Notes: generated from the letters alone by a model not told the origin. A stretch of DNA of 37,643 nt from Gammaproteobacteria bacterium (GCA_028821515.1 JAPPGA010000085.1:1-37643); one strand, 5' to 3'; counted from the stretch's first letter, positions 23,774-32,525 are shown. Numbers and translations: made by a program.

Positions 23774-24649
23774 ATGATGCTGACTGGAACCTGTCTTTGC
23801 GGGGACATCGCATTCGAGATCGACGGTCCCGTCGGCATGGTGTGTCACTGCCACTGTTCCATGTGCCGCAAGTTTCACGGGAGTGCGTTCGCCACGTTCG
23901 GTGCAGCGGCACCGAAGGATTTCCGATGGGTGCGCGGGGCGAATCGGATCCGATCGTACCAATCATCAGCGCAGGGCTACCGGCATTTCTGCCCCCGTTG
24001 CGGCTCCGCGGTCCCGGCGGTTGGCGAAGGGTTGCCGTTCGCCCTGATCCCCATGGGCAATGTCGTCGAAGACCCGGGCACGCGACCGCAGCTTCACTTC
24101 TTCACCGGTTCCATGGCGCCTTGGCACACCATCGTCGATGACCTGCCGCAGCATGAATCGTATCCGGCGGAATTCGGCCCGGATGCGGTTGCAGTGGACC
24201 GCCCGGCGCGCGAATCGACAACCCCGGGCGCTATCGGAGGCAGCTGCCTTTGCGGGGCCGTCGCATTCGAGTTCGACGACCCGCCGCTGCGGATGTACAA
24301 CTGCCACTGTTCTCGATGCCGGCGCGCGGTGAGCGCGGCATATCAGACGGTGCTCCGCGTCCGCCGTAGCGGATTCAGCTGGCTGGCCGGGGCTGGCAAC
24401 ATCACCATGTACCGGTTGCCCGGAACCCGGTTCCAATGCGCCTCCTGCCGCACCTGTGGTTCACGGACTCCCTGGGCGCGGGACGAGGAGGTCTGTGTTC
24501 CCGCCGGCTGCCTCGACACCGATCCGGGGGACCGACCCAGCGACAACATCTTCACCGATTCGCGCGCTGCCTGGACCGTCGTGGATGAAAGCCTGAAGAC
24601 TTGGCCAGAAGCCGCAGACTGGAATCAGCCACTCGAGAGTCCCGCGTAG
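23774..24649 (+). CDS. Protein with two tandem GFA (glutathione-dependent formaldehyde-activating-like) domains
   Basis: A 291-residue protein made of two GFA-type zinc domains. Domain 1 (about 3-130) has CLCG, CHCHCSMC and CPRCG. Domain 2 (about 155-285) has CLCG, CHCSRC and CRTCG. Each set matches the cysteine pattern that binds zinc in GFA and CENP-V-like proteins. The two halves look like an internal duplication that has diverged. Despite the name, most family members have no proven role in formaldehyde metabolism. Start is ATG 23774 or 23777. The gene stands alone with 101 bp to the next. Confidence 0.88.
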   Translation: MMLTGTCLCGDIAFEIDGPVGMVCHCHCSMCRKFHGSAFATFGAAAPKDFRWVRGANRIRSYQSSAQGYRHFCPRCGSAVPAVGEGLPFALIPMGNVVEDPGTRPQLHFFTGSMAPWHTIVDDLPQHESYPAEFGPDAVAVDRPARESTTPGAIGGSCLCGAVAFEFDDPPLRMYNCHCSRCRRAVSAAYQTVLRVRRSGFSWLAGAGNITMYRLPGTRFQCASCRTCGSRTPWARDEEVCVPAGCLDTDPGDRPSDNIFTDSRAAWTVVDESLKTWPEAADWNQPLESPA

Positions 24650-24750
24650 TCTGCGGGGACGTGGTGAAGCCAGATCAAGCGTTGCAGCGAACCGACTATC
24701 CTGTACTCTAGGCACTGCATCAAAAGGGGACATCCCTGGCGGAGTGACCG

Positions 24751-25407
24751 ATGACGCTGAGGTTCGCCGAAGAAGTGCTGCTGCTCCTGCTGCACGACGA
24801 CAATGGCAAGTTCGCCCGGGTGCCGGAGTGGTCCCTGCGATACGCCCTCGGCGGCGGCGTCCTGATGGACCTGGCGCTGGAAAACCGCATCGATACGGAC
24901 CTCGAGAAGCTCGTACTTATCGATTCAACCCCGGTCGGGGACCATCTCCTCGATCCCCTGCTTGAGGAAATTGCCGCGGCGACGGAATCCCATGACGCCC
25001 GCTACTGGGTGGAAGTGGCAGCCGGGCGGGCCTGGGAGATTCGCGAAGAAGCGCTTTCGCGCCTGGTCGAACGCGGGATCCTGGAACAGCGGGAGGACCG
25101 GTTCCTTTGGGTGCTGTCGTCGCGCCGCTACCCGGTGGTGGATGGCAAGGCCGAGCGCGAGTTGAAGCTTCGCATCATGGAGGTGCTGTTCAGCGATGCG
25201 CTGCCGGACCCTCGGGACATCGTGATCATCTGCCTGGCGGATGCCTGCGGGATCTTCAAGGAACTGCTCGCGGAGCGCGAACTGGACATGGTTGCGGAAC
25301 GGATCGGGCAGGTGCGAAAGATGGACCTGATCGGCCAGGCCGTATCCAGCGCGATCTGGGACATCGAAACCGCTGTCGCCGCCGCGATGCCCCCGCTCGC
25401 GTACTGA
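24751..25407 (+). CDS. GOLPH3/VPS74 (GPP34) family protein
   Basis: A 218-residue helical protein with the GPP34 pattern. It begins LRFAEEVLLLLLHDDNGKF, continues SLRYALGGGVLMDLALENRI, has a helical core with RLVERGILEQREDRFLWVLSSRRYPVVDG, and ends with a segment resembling the beta-hairpin region. In eukaryotes this fold binds phosphatidylinositol 4-phosphate at the Golgi. Bacterial members are known mainly from actinomycetes and myxobacteria, and their role is unclear. GGAG lies six bases before the ATG. It is convergent with the SDR gene, with three bases between. Confidence 0.85.
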   Translation: MTLRFAEEVLLLLLHDDNGKFARVPEWSLRYALGGGVLMDLALENRIDTDLEKLVLIDSTPVGDHLLDPLLEEIAAATESHDARYWVEVAAGRAWEIREEALSRLVERGILEQREDRFLWVLSSRRYPVVDGKAERELKLRIMEVLFSDALPDPRDIVIICLADACGIFKELLAERELDMVAERIGQVRKMDLIGQAVSSAIWDIETAVAAAMPPLAY

Positions 25408-25410
25408 CCC

Positions 25411-26079
25411 TCAGGACAGTCCTTCGACCGGGATCGATGCGCCGTGAATCGCGCTTGCGGCGTCGGATGCGAGGAACATCACGACCGAAGCGATCTGGTC
25501 CGGCCGCACCCATTTTGAGAAGTCCGCTTTGGGCATGTCCTCCCGGTTGCGCGGGGTGTCGACGATGCTTGGCAGGATGCAGTTGACATTGATGCCGCTC
25601 GCTTTCAATTCGTCCGCGAGGGACTCCGTCAGCCGCAGCACGACGCTCTTGGAAGCGCAGTAGGCCCCCATCGCGCCGGCGCCCCGGAGGCCGGCGCGGG
25701 CGCCGATGTTGACGATCCTGCCCGCGCCGCGATCGCGCATGCCGGGCACCACCGCCCGCGCCATGTTGAGTACCGTGCGGGCATTGAGGTTGAACATGAA
25801 GTCCCAGGTCTCGTCGCTCGTCTCGGCGACGGTCTCGCCCATGGTGAAGCCGCCGGCGATGTTGGCGAGAACGTCGATGTGCCCGGCTTCGCCCGCCGCT
25901 CTCCTGGCGTCTTCGGGGTCGATGAGGTCGGCGACGATGGAACGGTACGGCGACTCCGCCTCGACGATGTCAATGCCCGTGACGTCCGCATTCGCCAGGT
26001 GGAACGCGTCAGCGACCGCACGCCCCACCACACCGGCGGCACCGGTGACCACCACGCGCTTTCCATTAAAGTCGTTCAT
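25411..26079 (-). CDS. Short-chain dehydrogenase/reductase (SDR) family oxidoreductase
   Basis: A 222-residue Rossmann enzyme. The cofactor motif is VTGAAGVVGRAV (residues about 10-21), acid D-I-V near 40 favours NAD, and NIAGG is the NxAG element. The active-site YxxxK is YCASK. The catalytic serine expected 13 residues before the tyrosine is alanine (GARAGLRG stretch), although a few related subfamilies show the same change. The C-terminus HGASIPVEGLS is typical. ATG 26079 follows a GGGGGA ribosome binding site; the longer open frame upstream crosses the promoter region. Substrate unknown. Confidence 0.87.
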   Translation of the reverse strand: MNDFNGKRVVVTGAAGVVGRAVADAFHLANADVTGIDIVEAESPYRSIVADLIDPEDARRAAGEAGHIDVLANIAGGFTMGETVAETSDETWDFMFNLNARTVLNMARAVVPGMRDRGAGRIVNIGARAGLRGAGAMGAYCASKSVVLRLTESLADELKASGINVNCILPSIVDTPRNREDMPKADFSKWVRPDQIASVVMFLASDAASAIHGASIPVEGLS

Positions 26080-26226
26080 ATCGATTCCCCCGAGCAGCGG
26101 CAAAAAATCATACAGCAGCCTTCCTGTTGACCTCGTCGTCAGGCGCCCCGCTGCTGAACCCGTCGGGTTGCACCTCGACCGGGCTCGTTGGGACAATCTT
26201 CCGATGATTCCCGCCAGGTGGCCGCG

Positions 26227-27096
26227 ATGCCCGAACTGCCGGATCTGACAATCTACATAGAACACCTCGATCGCCGCGTTACCGGAGGCCGGCTCAGGGA
26301 CATTCGTCTTCGAAGCCCCTTCGTACTGCGCTCGGTGTCTCCCTCGCCGGAGGATGTCCGTGACCGGCGTGTCCGTGGCGTGCGGCGGTTGGCGAAGCAG
26401 ATAGTGTTCGACCTCGAGGGTGACTGTTTCATGGTCATCCATCTCATGATCGCCGGGCGTCTGCGGTGGTACGAGACCAGCAAGGCGCCTCCACGTGCTG
26501 GCCTGGTGGCATTCGACTTCTCGTCCGGAACGCTGCTGTTAACCGAGGCGAGCAAGAAAAAACGCGCGTCCCTGCGGTTGGTCTCGGGCCAGGAAGCCCT
26601 TGCGGCCCTCGATCCGGGCGGACTGGAGTTGCTCGACATTGACGAGGCGACCTTTGCGGATCAGCTACGCGGGTCCAGGCACACGTTGAAGCGCACCTTG
26701 ACCGACCAGCGCATCTTCGCAGGTGTCGGCAATGCCTATTCCGACGAAATCCTGCTGGCAGCAGGGTTGTCACCCTTCAAACGTGCGCCCGACGTAAGCA
26801 ACGAGGAAGCCGCCCGCTTGTTCGAGGCCTGCAGGACGACATTGACCGACTGGATAGATATTCTGCGGGCGAAGTCCGGTGCCAGGTTTCCGAGCAAGGT
26901 CACCGCCTTTCACCCTGAGATGGCCGCGCACGGGAAGTACAAGGATCCTTGCCCCGTCTGCGGAACGTCCATCCAGCGAATCGTCTACGCGGAGAACGAA
27001 AGCAACTACTGTGCGCGGTGCCAGACGGGCGGTCGACTGCTGGCCGACCGCTCGCTCTCCAGGCTGTTGAAGGAGAGCTACCCGAAGCGTATCTGA
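26227..27096 (+). CDS. Fpg/Nei family DNA glycosylase
   Basis: A 289-residue base-excision repair enzyme that removes oxidised bases and nicks the abasic site. The N-terminus MPELPDLT supplies the catalytic P2 and E3. The lysine in RRLAKQIVFDLEG matches K57 of Fpg. The helix-two-turn-helix reads TLTDQRIFAGVGNAYSDEIL, and the C-terminal zinc finger has CPVC and CARC. The finger arginine normally found before the third cysteine is replaced (YAENESNYC), as in a distinct Fpg/Nei subgroup, so base preference may differ. ATG 26227 is fixed by the need for P2. It is divergent from the SDR gene across 147 bp. Confidence 0.92.
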   Translation: MPELPDLTIYIEHLDRRVTGGRLRDIRLRSPFVLRSVSPSPEDVRDRRVRGVRRLAKQIVFDLEGDCFMVIHLMIAGRLRWYETSKAPPRAGLVAFDFSSGTLLLTEASKKKRASLRLVSGQEALAALDPGGLELLDIDEATFADQLRGSRHTLKRTLTDQRIFAGVGNAYSDEILLAAGLSPFKRAPDVSNEEAARLFEACRTTLTDWIDILRAKSGARFPSKVTAFHPEMAAHGKYKDPCPVCGTSIQRIVYAENESNYCARCQTGGRLLADRSLSRLLKESYPKRI

Positions 27097-27188
27097 CCGT
27101 TGCACCGGGAGGCGTGGAGCGGTGGCTGGGCTCGGCCGACCGATTCGGTTGACGCACACGCTGCCGCTCAATAGGGTTGTCAGACCGG

Positions 27189-27196
27189 AAGGAGGT
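27189..27196 (+). promoter_or_regulatory. Strong ribosome binding site AAGGAGGT
   Basis: A full anti-16S match four bases before the ATG at 27201. It decides the start of the TldD-like gene against a TTG at 27177. Confidence 0.8.
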
Positions 27197-27200
27197 GGCG

Positions 27201-28976
27201 ATGACCCAACCAGGTATCCTGCAACCATCGCGAGGGCAGCGAATGCGCCGCGCGATACCTGCCAGGCCGGGCCGCGGTCGCGTCGCGCCAGGTGCGCTAG
27301 CCATCCTGCTGTTCGCTGGCCAGGCGGCGGGGGATGTGCTCGACGTCATGCGTGAGGAACTCGAACGCTCGCGGGGAATCCTCGCCCTACAACCCACGCC
27401 GGCCTATTACCTCAGCTACGAGATCACCGAAGACGAGACCGTCACGGTGGGTGCCGAGTTCGGAAGCCTGACGCGGTGGTGGGAAGGCGTGCGACGAAGC
27501 CTCGACATCGACCTCAGGGTGGGCAGCCCGACGCTCGACAATACGCGCGAACTTTCCGAGCGCGTCCGCCGTGGTTCGCTCGGTTTCGCGCGCGCTGCGC
27601 AGATTCCGATAGACGACGAGGAGGGCCTGCGCACCGTGCTCTGGCACCGAACCGACAAGAAGTACAAGGAAGCCATCGAGCGCTTCACCAAGGTTCAGGC
27701 TGATGTGAAGGTTAACGTCGAGACCGGGGACAAGACAGGAGACTTCTCGCTGGAGAAGACGGAGGTGGCTTCCGAAGATACTGTTGCACTCCGCGCCGAT
27801 CGGACAGGGTGGGAGGACAAGGTGCGCCGATACAGCGCGCCGTTTGCCGACTCGCCGCACGTATTCTCGGCAAACGCCTCGATTCAGGGAAACGTTGAGA
27901 CCCGCTGGTACGTCAACAGCGAAGGTTCCGCTATCAAGACATCGGTGGCCTACTACCGCCTGTCGATCCGTGCCGTCACGCGGGCGGAAGACGGCATGGT
28001 GTTGCCGCGCACTGAGCAGTTTTTCTCCCTCACGCCGGAGGGACTCCCGAACGACGAAACCGTGATGGCTGCCGTGCATGAGATGGTCGGCGATTTGGAA
28101 GCGCTTCGGACAGCACCCCTGGTGGAGCCCTACGCCGGTCCCGCAATCCTTTCGGGCAAAGCGAGCGGCGTCTTCTTCCACGAGATCCTGGGCCACCGCC
28201 TGGAGGGCCATCGTCAGAAAGGCGCGACGGAAGGGCAGACATTCAGCAAGATGGTGGGTGAATCCGTGCTGCCGGAGACGTTCTCCGTGGCTTTCGATCC
28301 GACGATCCGGCGGTTTGGCGGCACTGATCTGGTGGGTGCGTACCGCTATGACAACCAGGGCGTCAAGGCTCGTCGCGTGCCGGTAATCGTCAACGGCGTG
28401 CTGACGAACTTCCTCATGGCGCGTCTGCCTATCGAAGGTTTCTCCAGATCCAACGGCCACGGGCGCAAGAACGTCGGATTCGCACCGGTAGCACGGCAAT
28501 CCAACCTGATCGTAGAGGCATCGGAAACGATGACACGGGAGGAACTCAAGGCCCGACTGCTCGCCATGGTCGAACGCGATGGCAAGGAATTCGGCCTGTT
28601 TTTTGACCGAATCCAGGGAGGTTTCACAATTACCCGCCGCGACCTGCCGAATGTTTTCACCGTGACGCCGACGGTGGTCTACCGCATCAATCTGGACGGC
28701 ACCGAGGAGTTGGTGCGGGGCGTGAATCTCATTGGCACGCCACTCACTGCCTTTAGCCGGATCGAGGCGGCGGGCGACGACTTTCAGGTTTTCAACGGCA
28801 CCTGCGGTGCGGAGTCGGGCCCGGTTCCGGTGGCTTCCGTGTCGCCCTCCATACTCGTCTCACAGATTGAAGTGCAGAAGAGGGCGACTACGCAGACGCG
28901 GTTGCCGATTCTGCCGCCGCCCGGGCACTCCTTTGGCGAGATGAGCCCATCCGCCTCGATGGGAGAGACGCGATGA
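27201..28976 (+). CDS. Exported TldD-like metalloprotease
   Basis: A 591-residue protein related to TldD/PmbA. It has a signal-like N-terminus (basic residues, then GALAILLFAGQAAG before DVLD), unlike cytoplasmic TldD of about 480 residues. The metal site is complete: H327-E328 and H332 in FFHEILGHRLEGH, plus C535 in NGTCGAESGPVPVA, matching the H, H and C ligands of E. coli TldD. TldD works with TldE to cleave unfolded peptides. Here the partner is the next gene, which overlaps by four bases. A periplasmic peptidase pair is the inference. Confidence 0.87.
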   Translation: MTQPGILQPSRGQRMRRAIPARPGRGRVAPGALAILLFAGQAAGDVLDVMREELERSRGILALQPTPAYYLSYEITEDETVTVGAEFGSLTRWWEGVRRSLDIDLRVGSPTLDNTRELSERVRRGSLGFARAAQIPIDDEEGLRTVLWHRTDKKYKEAIERFTKVQADVKVNVETGDKTGDFSLEKTEVASEDTVALRADRTGWEDKVRRYSAPFADSPHVFSANASIQGNVETRWYVNSEGSAIKTSVAYYRLSIRAVTRAEDGMVLPRTEQFFSLTPEGLPNDETVMAAVHEMVGDLEALRTAPLVEPYAGPAILSGKASGVFFHEILGHRLEGHRQKGATEGQTFSKMVGESVLPETFSVAFDPTIRRFGGTDLVGAYRYDNQGVKARRVPVIVNGVLTNFLMARLPIEGFSRSNGHGRKNVGFAPVARQSNLIVEASETMTREELKARLLAMVERDGKEFGLFFDRIQGGFTITRRDLPNVFTVTPTVVYRINLDGTEELVRGVNLIGTPLTAFSRIEAAGDDFQVFNGTCGAESGPVPVASVSPSILVSQIEVQKRATTQTRLPILPPPGHSFGEMSPSASMGETR

Positions 28977-30721
28977 ATCTCCCGGCGATCGCGAGACACG
29001 CGCTCGCTGTCATCGTTCTGGTCGCGGGTGCCGTGCCCCTGGCCGCCCCGTTGGCCGAAGACAGTGTCCTGATGCGCGCGATGCGCGACGAGTTGGCCCG
29101 CTCCATGGCGGAGCTGCGGTTGGAAGATGCGGAAAAGCCGTACTTTCTCGCCTATCGGGTCCAGGAAAGGACCTACGGAGGCGCAACGGCGAGTCTCGGC
29201 GGTTTGCTGAGTTCCTCGGAAGGCGTCAACCGGCAACTGTTCGTCGAGCTGCGGGTAGGCGACTACGGCTTCGACAACACCAACTTCAGATCCATGTCGA
29301 GTGCTTCTGCGATGAGGCCCAACATCGCTACCCTCTCCGTCGACGACGATTACGACACATTGCGACGGCAGATCTGGTTGGCGACGGACACGGCCTACAA
29401 ACGGGCTCTGGACCAGATCGCCGGAAAACGCGCGGCGTTGCAGAATCAAACGCAAGTCAAAGATGTCCCGGACTTCAGCGAAATGCCGCCGCACCGGTAC
29501 GACGGCGGAACGGACGGGCAACTCGATACCGCACCGGCCCGAACGTTGGCGCGCGACGTCTCCACCGCCATGCGGGGGATGGCGCATCTTTCGCGTTCCG
29601 AGGTGCGGGTTACTACCCACCTGGAGCGGACCTGGTTCGTCAACAGTGAAGGGACCGAGTTCGTTCGCGAAGCGCCGTATATCGGGCTTCACGCGCTCGC
29701 CGCTGCGCAAGCGGTCGACGGCACGGAGCTGGAGGACTTCGTCGCCCTCTGGGTCAGGCGCTGGGAAGATCTTCCGGCACCGATGGTGCTGGCAGGGCAG
29801 GTGAGCGCCATGACGCAACGCCTCGACCAACGACGCGAAGCGGCCCACCTGGAACGCTACGCCGGCCCCGTGCTGTTCGAAGGCCAGGCAGCGGCAGAAC
29901 TTGTCTCCCAGGTGTTCGGCCCCCGCCTGGTCGCGATTCGAATGCCGACGTTCGACAACCCGGCGATGCAACAGGCCTCGGCGCGGTTCCGCAATCCATT
30001 TCTGGACAAGATAGGCAGCCGGGTACTGCCACGCTTTCTGTCCATGGTTTCCGACCCGACGATTGAAGGCCACGAAGGCGTCCCGTTGTGGGGCCGGCAG
30101 CCGGTCGACGACGATGGCCTGCCGGCGCAGCGCACACTGCTGGTCGAACGCGGCATCCTGAAGACATTGCTGTCCACGCGTGTGCCGCTCGCCGAGGTGC
30201 CGGACAGCACCGCCAGCCGCTGGCGAGACATGACGGTACCCGGCAGTTTCTTCGTCACTCCCTCGCGCGGACTCAGTGACGAGGAACTCAAGCAGGAACT
30301 CTTCGCGTTAGCGGCGGAGAGGGGCCTCGATCACGCCATCATCGTTCGCCGCATCGGCAGCCGATTGGCGAAGCTGAACAGGCGCTCCGCCGGATATGCC
30401 CGCGACGGCTGGTCGTCCAGCGTCGAACCGCTGATCGGTGCCTACAAGGTCTTCCCCGACGGACGGGAGGAACTGATTCCGATCGCGGTCTTGTCGACCC
30501 TGTCGGAATCGGACTTCAGGGACATCGTCAATGTCTCGGAAGCGACGTCCCGGCACGACACGGGATTCTCGCCGTCGGTCGACGGCAGGGCGGCCGGCTT
30601 CGCGACCTGGCCGGTCTCGGTGATTACACCAACGCTTCTCTTCGAGGATGTGAGCGTCCGGAGACCCAGGGAAAATATACCGACGCCGCCACTGACGCCG
30701 CATCCTTTGTCGAAGGGTTGA
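28973..30721 (+). CDS. Exported TldE/PmbA-like partner lacking the metal motif
   Basis: A 582-residue homologue of its neighbour. Both mature proteins begin with a near-repeat (MREELERSRG in one, MRDELARSMA in the other) and share the PYFLAYRVQE-type segment, so they arose by duplication. A signal peptide is visible (VIVLVAGAVPLAAPLA before EDS). Where the first protein has HEILGH, this one has QAAAELVSQVFG, with no histidines, as in TldE/PmbA, the non-catalytic half of the TldD/TldE complex. ATG 28973 overlaps the TldD-like stop (ATGA), so the two are made in a fixed ratio. The proline-rich C-terminal tail (TPPLTPHP) is probably unstructured. Confidence 0.85.
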   Translation: MNLPAIARHALAVIVLVAGAVPLAAPLAEDSVLMRAMRDELARSMAELRLEDAEKPYFLAYRVQERTYGGATASLGGLLSSSEGVNRQLFVELRVGDYGFDNTNFRSMSSASAMRPNIATLSVDDDYDTLRRQIWLATDTAYKRALDQIAGKRAALQNQTQVKDVPDFSEMPPHRYDGGTDGQLDTAPARTLARDVSTAMRGMAHLSRSEVRVTTHLERTWFVNSEGTEFVREAPYIGLHALAAAQAVDGTELEDFVALWVRRWEDLPAPMVLAGQVSAMTQRLDQRREAAHLERYAGPVLFEGQAAAELVSQVFGPRLVAIRMPTFDNPAMQQASARFRNPFLDKIGSRVLPRFLSMVSDPTIEGHEGVPLWGRQPVDDDGLPAQRTLLVERGILKTLLSTRVPLAEVPDSTASRWRDMTVPGSFFVTPSRGLSDEELKQELFALAAERGLDHAIIVRRIGSRLAKLNRRSAGYARDGWSSSVEPLIGAYKVFPDGREELIPIAVLSTLSESDFRDIVNVSEATSRHDTGFSPSVDGRAAGFATWPVSVITPTLLFEDVSVRRPRENIPTPPLTPHPLSKG

Positions 30722-31122
30722 AGAACGCAGAAAACGGACACACGTGACAGCCAGCGGTCGCGAGTGGCAGAGCCCGCACATCTCACCAAGTGGCTTGGGT
30801 AACCGTTTCCGTTGTCAGGATCCTGGCCATCCCGCGCGCGGGCAGCCCGGGAGCGGGGCAGTCTCTCCGGCCGGTGGAGGAAGAACCCGAAGCCATAGCC
30901 CTGTGAGATTCGGCAGGCGCTGGTTGATCATTTCCCTGAAGTCAGCCTGCATCCAGAAGACTTCACCAGAGACCGTACCTTGAGGAAAAAAGGAGCGGTG
31001 CAGTGTACGAGAAACGCGCCGAGACGTGGGTCGGAACGGGTCAAGCCCGCCTCCTACGACTCGTCGCCGGCGTGGCACTTTGTGTACTGTGCGCTCCCGT
31101 TCCCTGCCTGGAGAGAGTTGCA
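30722..31122. other. 401-bp stretch without a convincing gene
   Basis: It lies between the TldE-like gene and the preferred start of the serine hydrolase. Plus- and minus-strand open frames exist here but lack family resemblance. A good AAGGAG ribosome binding site precedes a GTG at 31003, which is in frame with the hydrolase and could be its true start, adding 40 residues with a second hydrophobic stretch. GC-rich inverted repeats around 30830-30880 have no run of T. No known riboswitch was recognised. Confidence 0.4.
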
Positions 31123-32385
31123 ATGACAAGATCGGTGACGCTTCCGGTTCTCCTGCTGGTACTGGTTTCAGCAGGCAACGCAACATCTGTGACAGGCAAT
31201 GAGATCGGCGACCCGAAGCAAGATGGAGGATCAATGACCACGACGTTCGAATTGCCTCGCGCAACCCCGGAAGAGGTGGGAATGTCGGGAGAACGCCTGG
31301 ACAGGGTCGGGGATGTCGTCCGGGAGTTCATTGACGAAAACCGCATACAGTACGCCGTTGTGGGTGTCGCCCGTCGCGGCAAAGTCGTTTATTTCGAAGC
31401 ACAGGGTGTTTCCAATCAGGAACCCGTGGAGAGGGATGCGATGTTCCACATGGCTTCATCCACCAAGCCGATCCTGGGTGTTGCGGCCATGATGGTGATC
31501 GAGGAGGGCCTCGTCAGCCCGTCCGATCCCGTTGAGAAATACATCCCTGAGTTCAGAGGCATCAAGGTGGCAGTTCTCGACGAGGAGGCGGATAAGACAA
31601 CCGGCGGCAAGGAAGCGCCCGAGTATCGACTGGTTGACGCCCATCGTCCCGTCACCATTCACGATCTGCTAACGCATACCTCTGGAATCTCGGGTAAGGC
31701 TCCCGGCAGGACCCGCGAGATACAACACGAAGGCGACACACTGGCCACCTGGATACCCATAGTTGCCGAAGGGCCCCTCAGTTTTCAGCCGGGAACGCGT
31801 TGGGGCTATGGCGGTGGGCTCGATGTCGTCGCGAGAGTCATCGAAATCGTATCCGGCATGCCGTTCAACGAGTTCGTTCAGAAACGCATCTTCGACCCGC
31901 TGGACATGAAGGATACCCATTGGATCGTGCCGAAAGACAAACTGCATCGGATGCTGGTCTTCGTTGAGGGCAAGGCGGGCACGCCCACCACCTATTTCTC
32001 CGGATCCTACGGCCTGGTCAGCACTGCCCGCGACTACCTGCACTTCGAGCAGATGCTGGTCAACAAGGGCGCGCTGTTCGGCAATCGGCTTCTCAAAGCC
32101 GAATCGGTTGAAATGATGTCCACCAATCAGGCAGGTAACCTATTCGACAACGGCGGAAAGGGCGCGGCCGGGGTCGCATTCGGCTACACGGTTGCCATCA
32201 CCATGGATCCGGGGTTGGCGAAAGGGGGCCGAAGCGCGGGGGCTTTCGGCTGGGGCGGTGCTGCCGGAACCGTTTCCTGGACGGATCCCAAAGAGAAGTT
32301 GGCCGTAGTGATCATGGTTCAGCAACTCACGGAAGATCTGGGAGTGAGGATTGCAGAGGCGATTGGGGCAGCCATTGACCGCTGA
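31123..32385 (+). CDS. Serine hydrolase, class C beta-lactamase-like
   Basis: A 420-residue exported protein of the beta-lactamase/penicillin-binding family (esterase EstB-like). A signal peptide (VTLPVLLLVLVSAGNA) follows the ATG. The nucleophile motif SxxK is SSTK in HMASSTKPILGV; the second motif is YGG in RWGYGGGLDV (YxN degenerate); GWGGAAGT stands for the third (KTG). THTSGISG and a DPLDMKDTHW segment are typical. Such proteins are esterases, D-aminopeptidases or lactonases more often than antibiotic-resistance enzymes. GGAGAG precedes ATG 31123; GTG 31003 is the alternative. It follows the exported TldD/TldE-like pair, so periplasmic peptide turnover is a plausible shared theme. Confidence 0.88.
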   Translation: MTRSVTLPVLLLVLVSAGNATSVTGNEIGDPKQDGGSMTTTFELPRATPEEVGMSGERLDRVGDVVREFIDENRIQYAVVGVARRGKVVYFEAQGVSNQEPVERDAMFHMASSTKPILGVAAMMVIEEGLVSPSDPVEKYIPEFRGIKVAVLDEEADKTTGGKEAPEYRLVDAHRPVTIHDLLTHTSGISGKAPGRTREIQHEGDTLATWIPIVAEGPLSFQPGTRWGYGGGLDVVARVIEIVSGMPFNEFVQKRIFDPLDMKDTHWIVPKDKLHRMLVFVEGKAGTPTTYFSGSYGLVSTARDYLHFEQMLVNKGALFGNRLLKAESVEMMSTNQAGNLFDNGGKGAAGVAFGYTVAITMDPGLAKGGRSAGAFGWGGAAGTVSWTDPKEKLAVVIMVQQLTEDLGVRIAEAIGAAIDR

Positions 32386-32499
32386 CGGTCGGGCTCCGTT
32401 CGGTAATCCACAAGTAAGTGACGCATTGGCAGTCGCCGAGATGAGTGTGGGAAGAAGATGAACTTTTCAGGACACCGTTTATCAATTTTTTGATAAAAA

Positions 32500-32519
32500 A
32501 CAGTTAGTTGAAGTACTGT
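32500..32519 (-). terminator. Possible weak intrinsic terminator after tRNA-Leu
   Basis: On the minus strand a 5-bp stem (ACAGT/ACTGT, ten-base loop) is followed directly by six T. Next to it, 32478-32497 is an AT-rich inverted repeat (TTTATCAA, TTTT, TTGATAAA). Position and T-run suit termination of the minus-strand operon plus tRNA, but the stem is short. Confidence 0.35.
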
Positions 32520-32525
32520 ATAGCG

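Noticed and set aside
30722-31002. A possible riboswitch upstream of the serine hydrolase
   Set aside because: The GC-rich stretches do not show the conserved core of cobalamin or any other riboswitch I can recognise.
30815-31264. Minus-strand open frame of 149 codons in the gap before the serine hydrolase
   Set aside because: Part of it (around EVFWMQADFREM) looks protein-like, but the rest is Arg/Pro-rich, it overlaps the hydrolase start, and no family could be named.
31781-31810. A TTTTCAGCCGGGAACGCGTT stretch resembling repeat R1
   Set aside because: It lies in the conserved FQPGTRWGYG part of the serine hydrolase and matches R1 only over about 11 bases, so it is coincidence.
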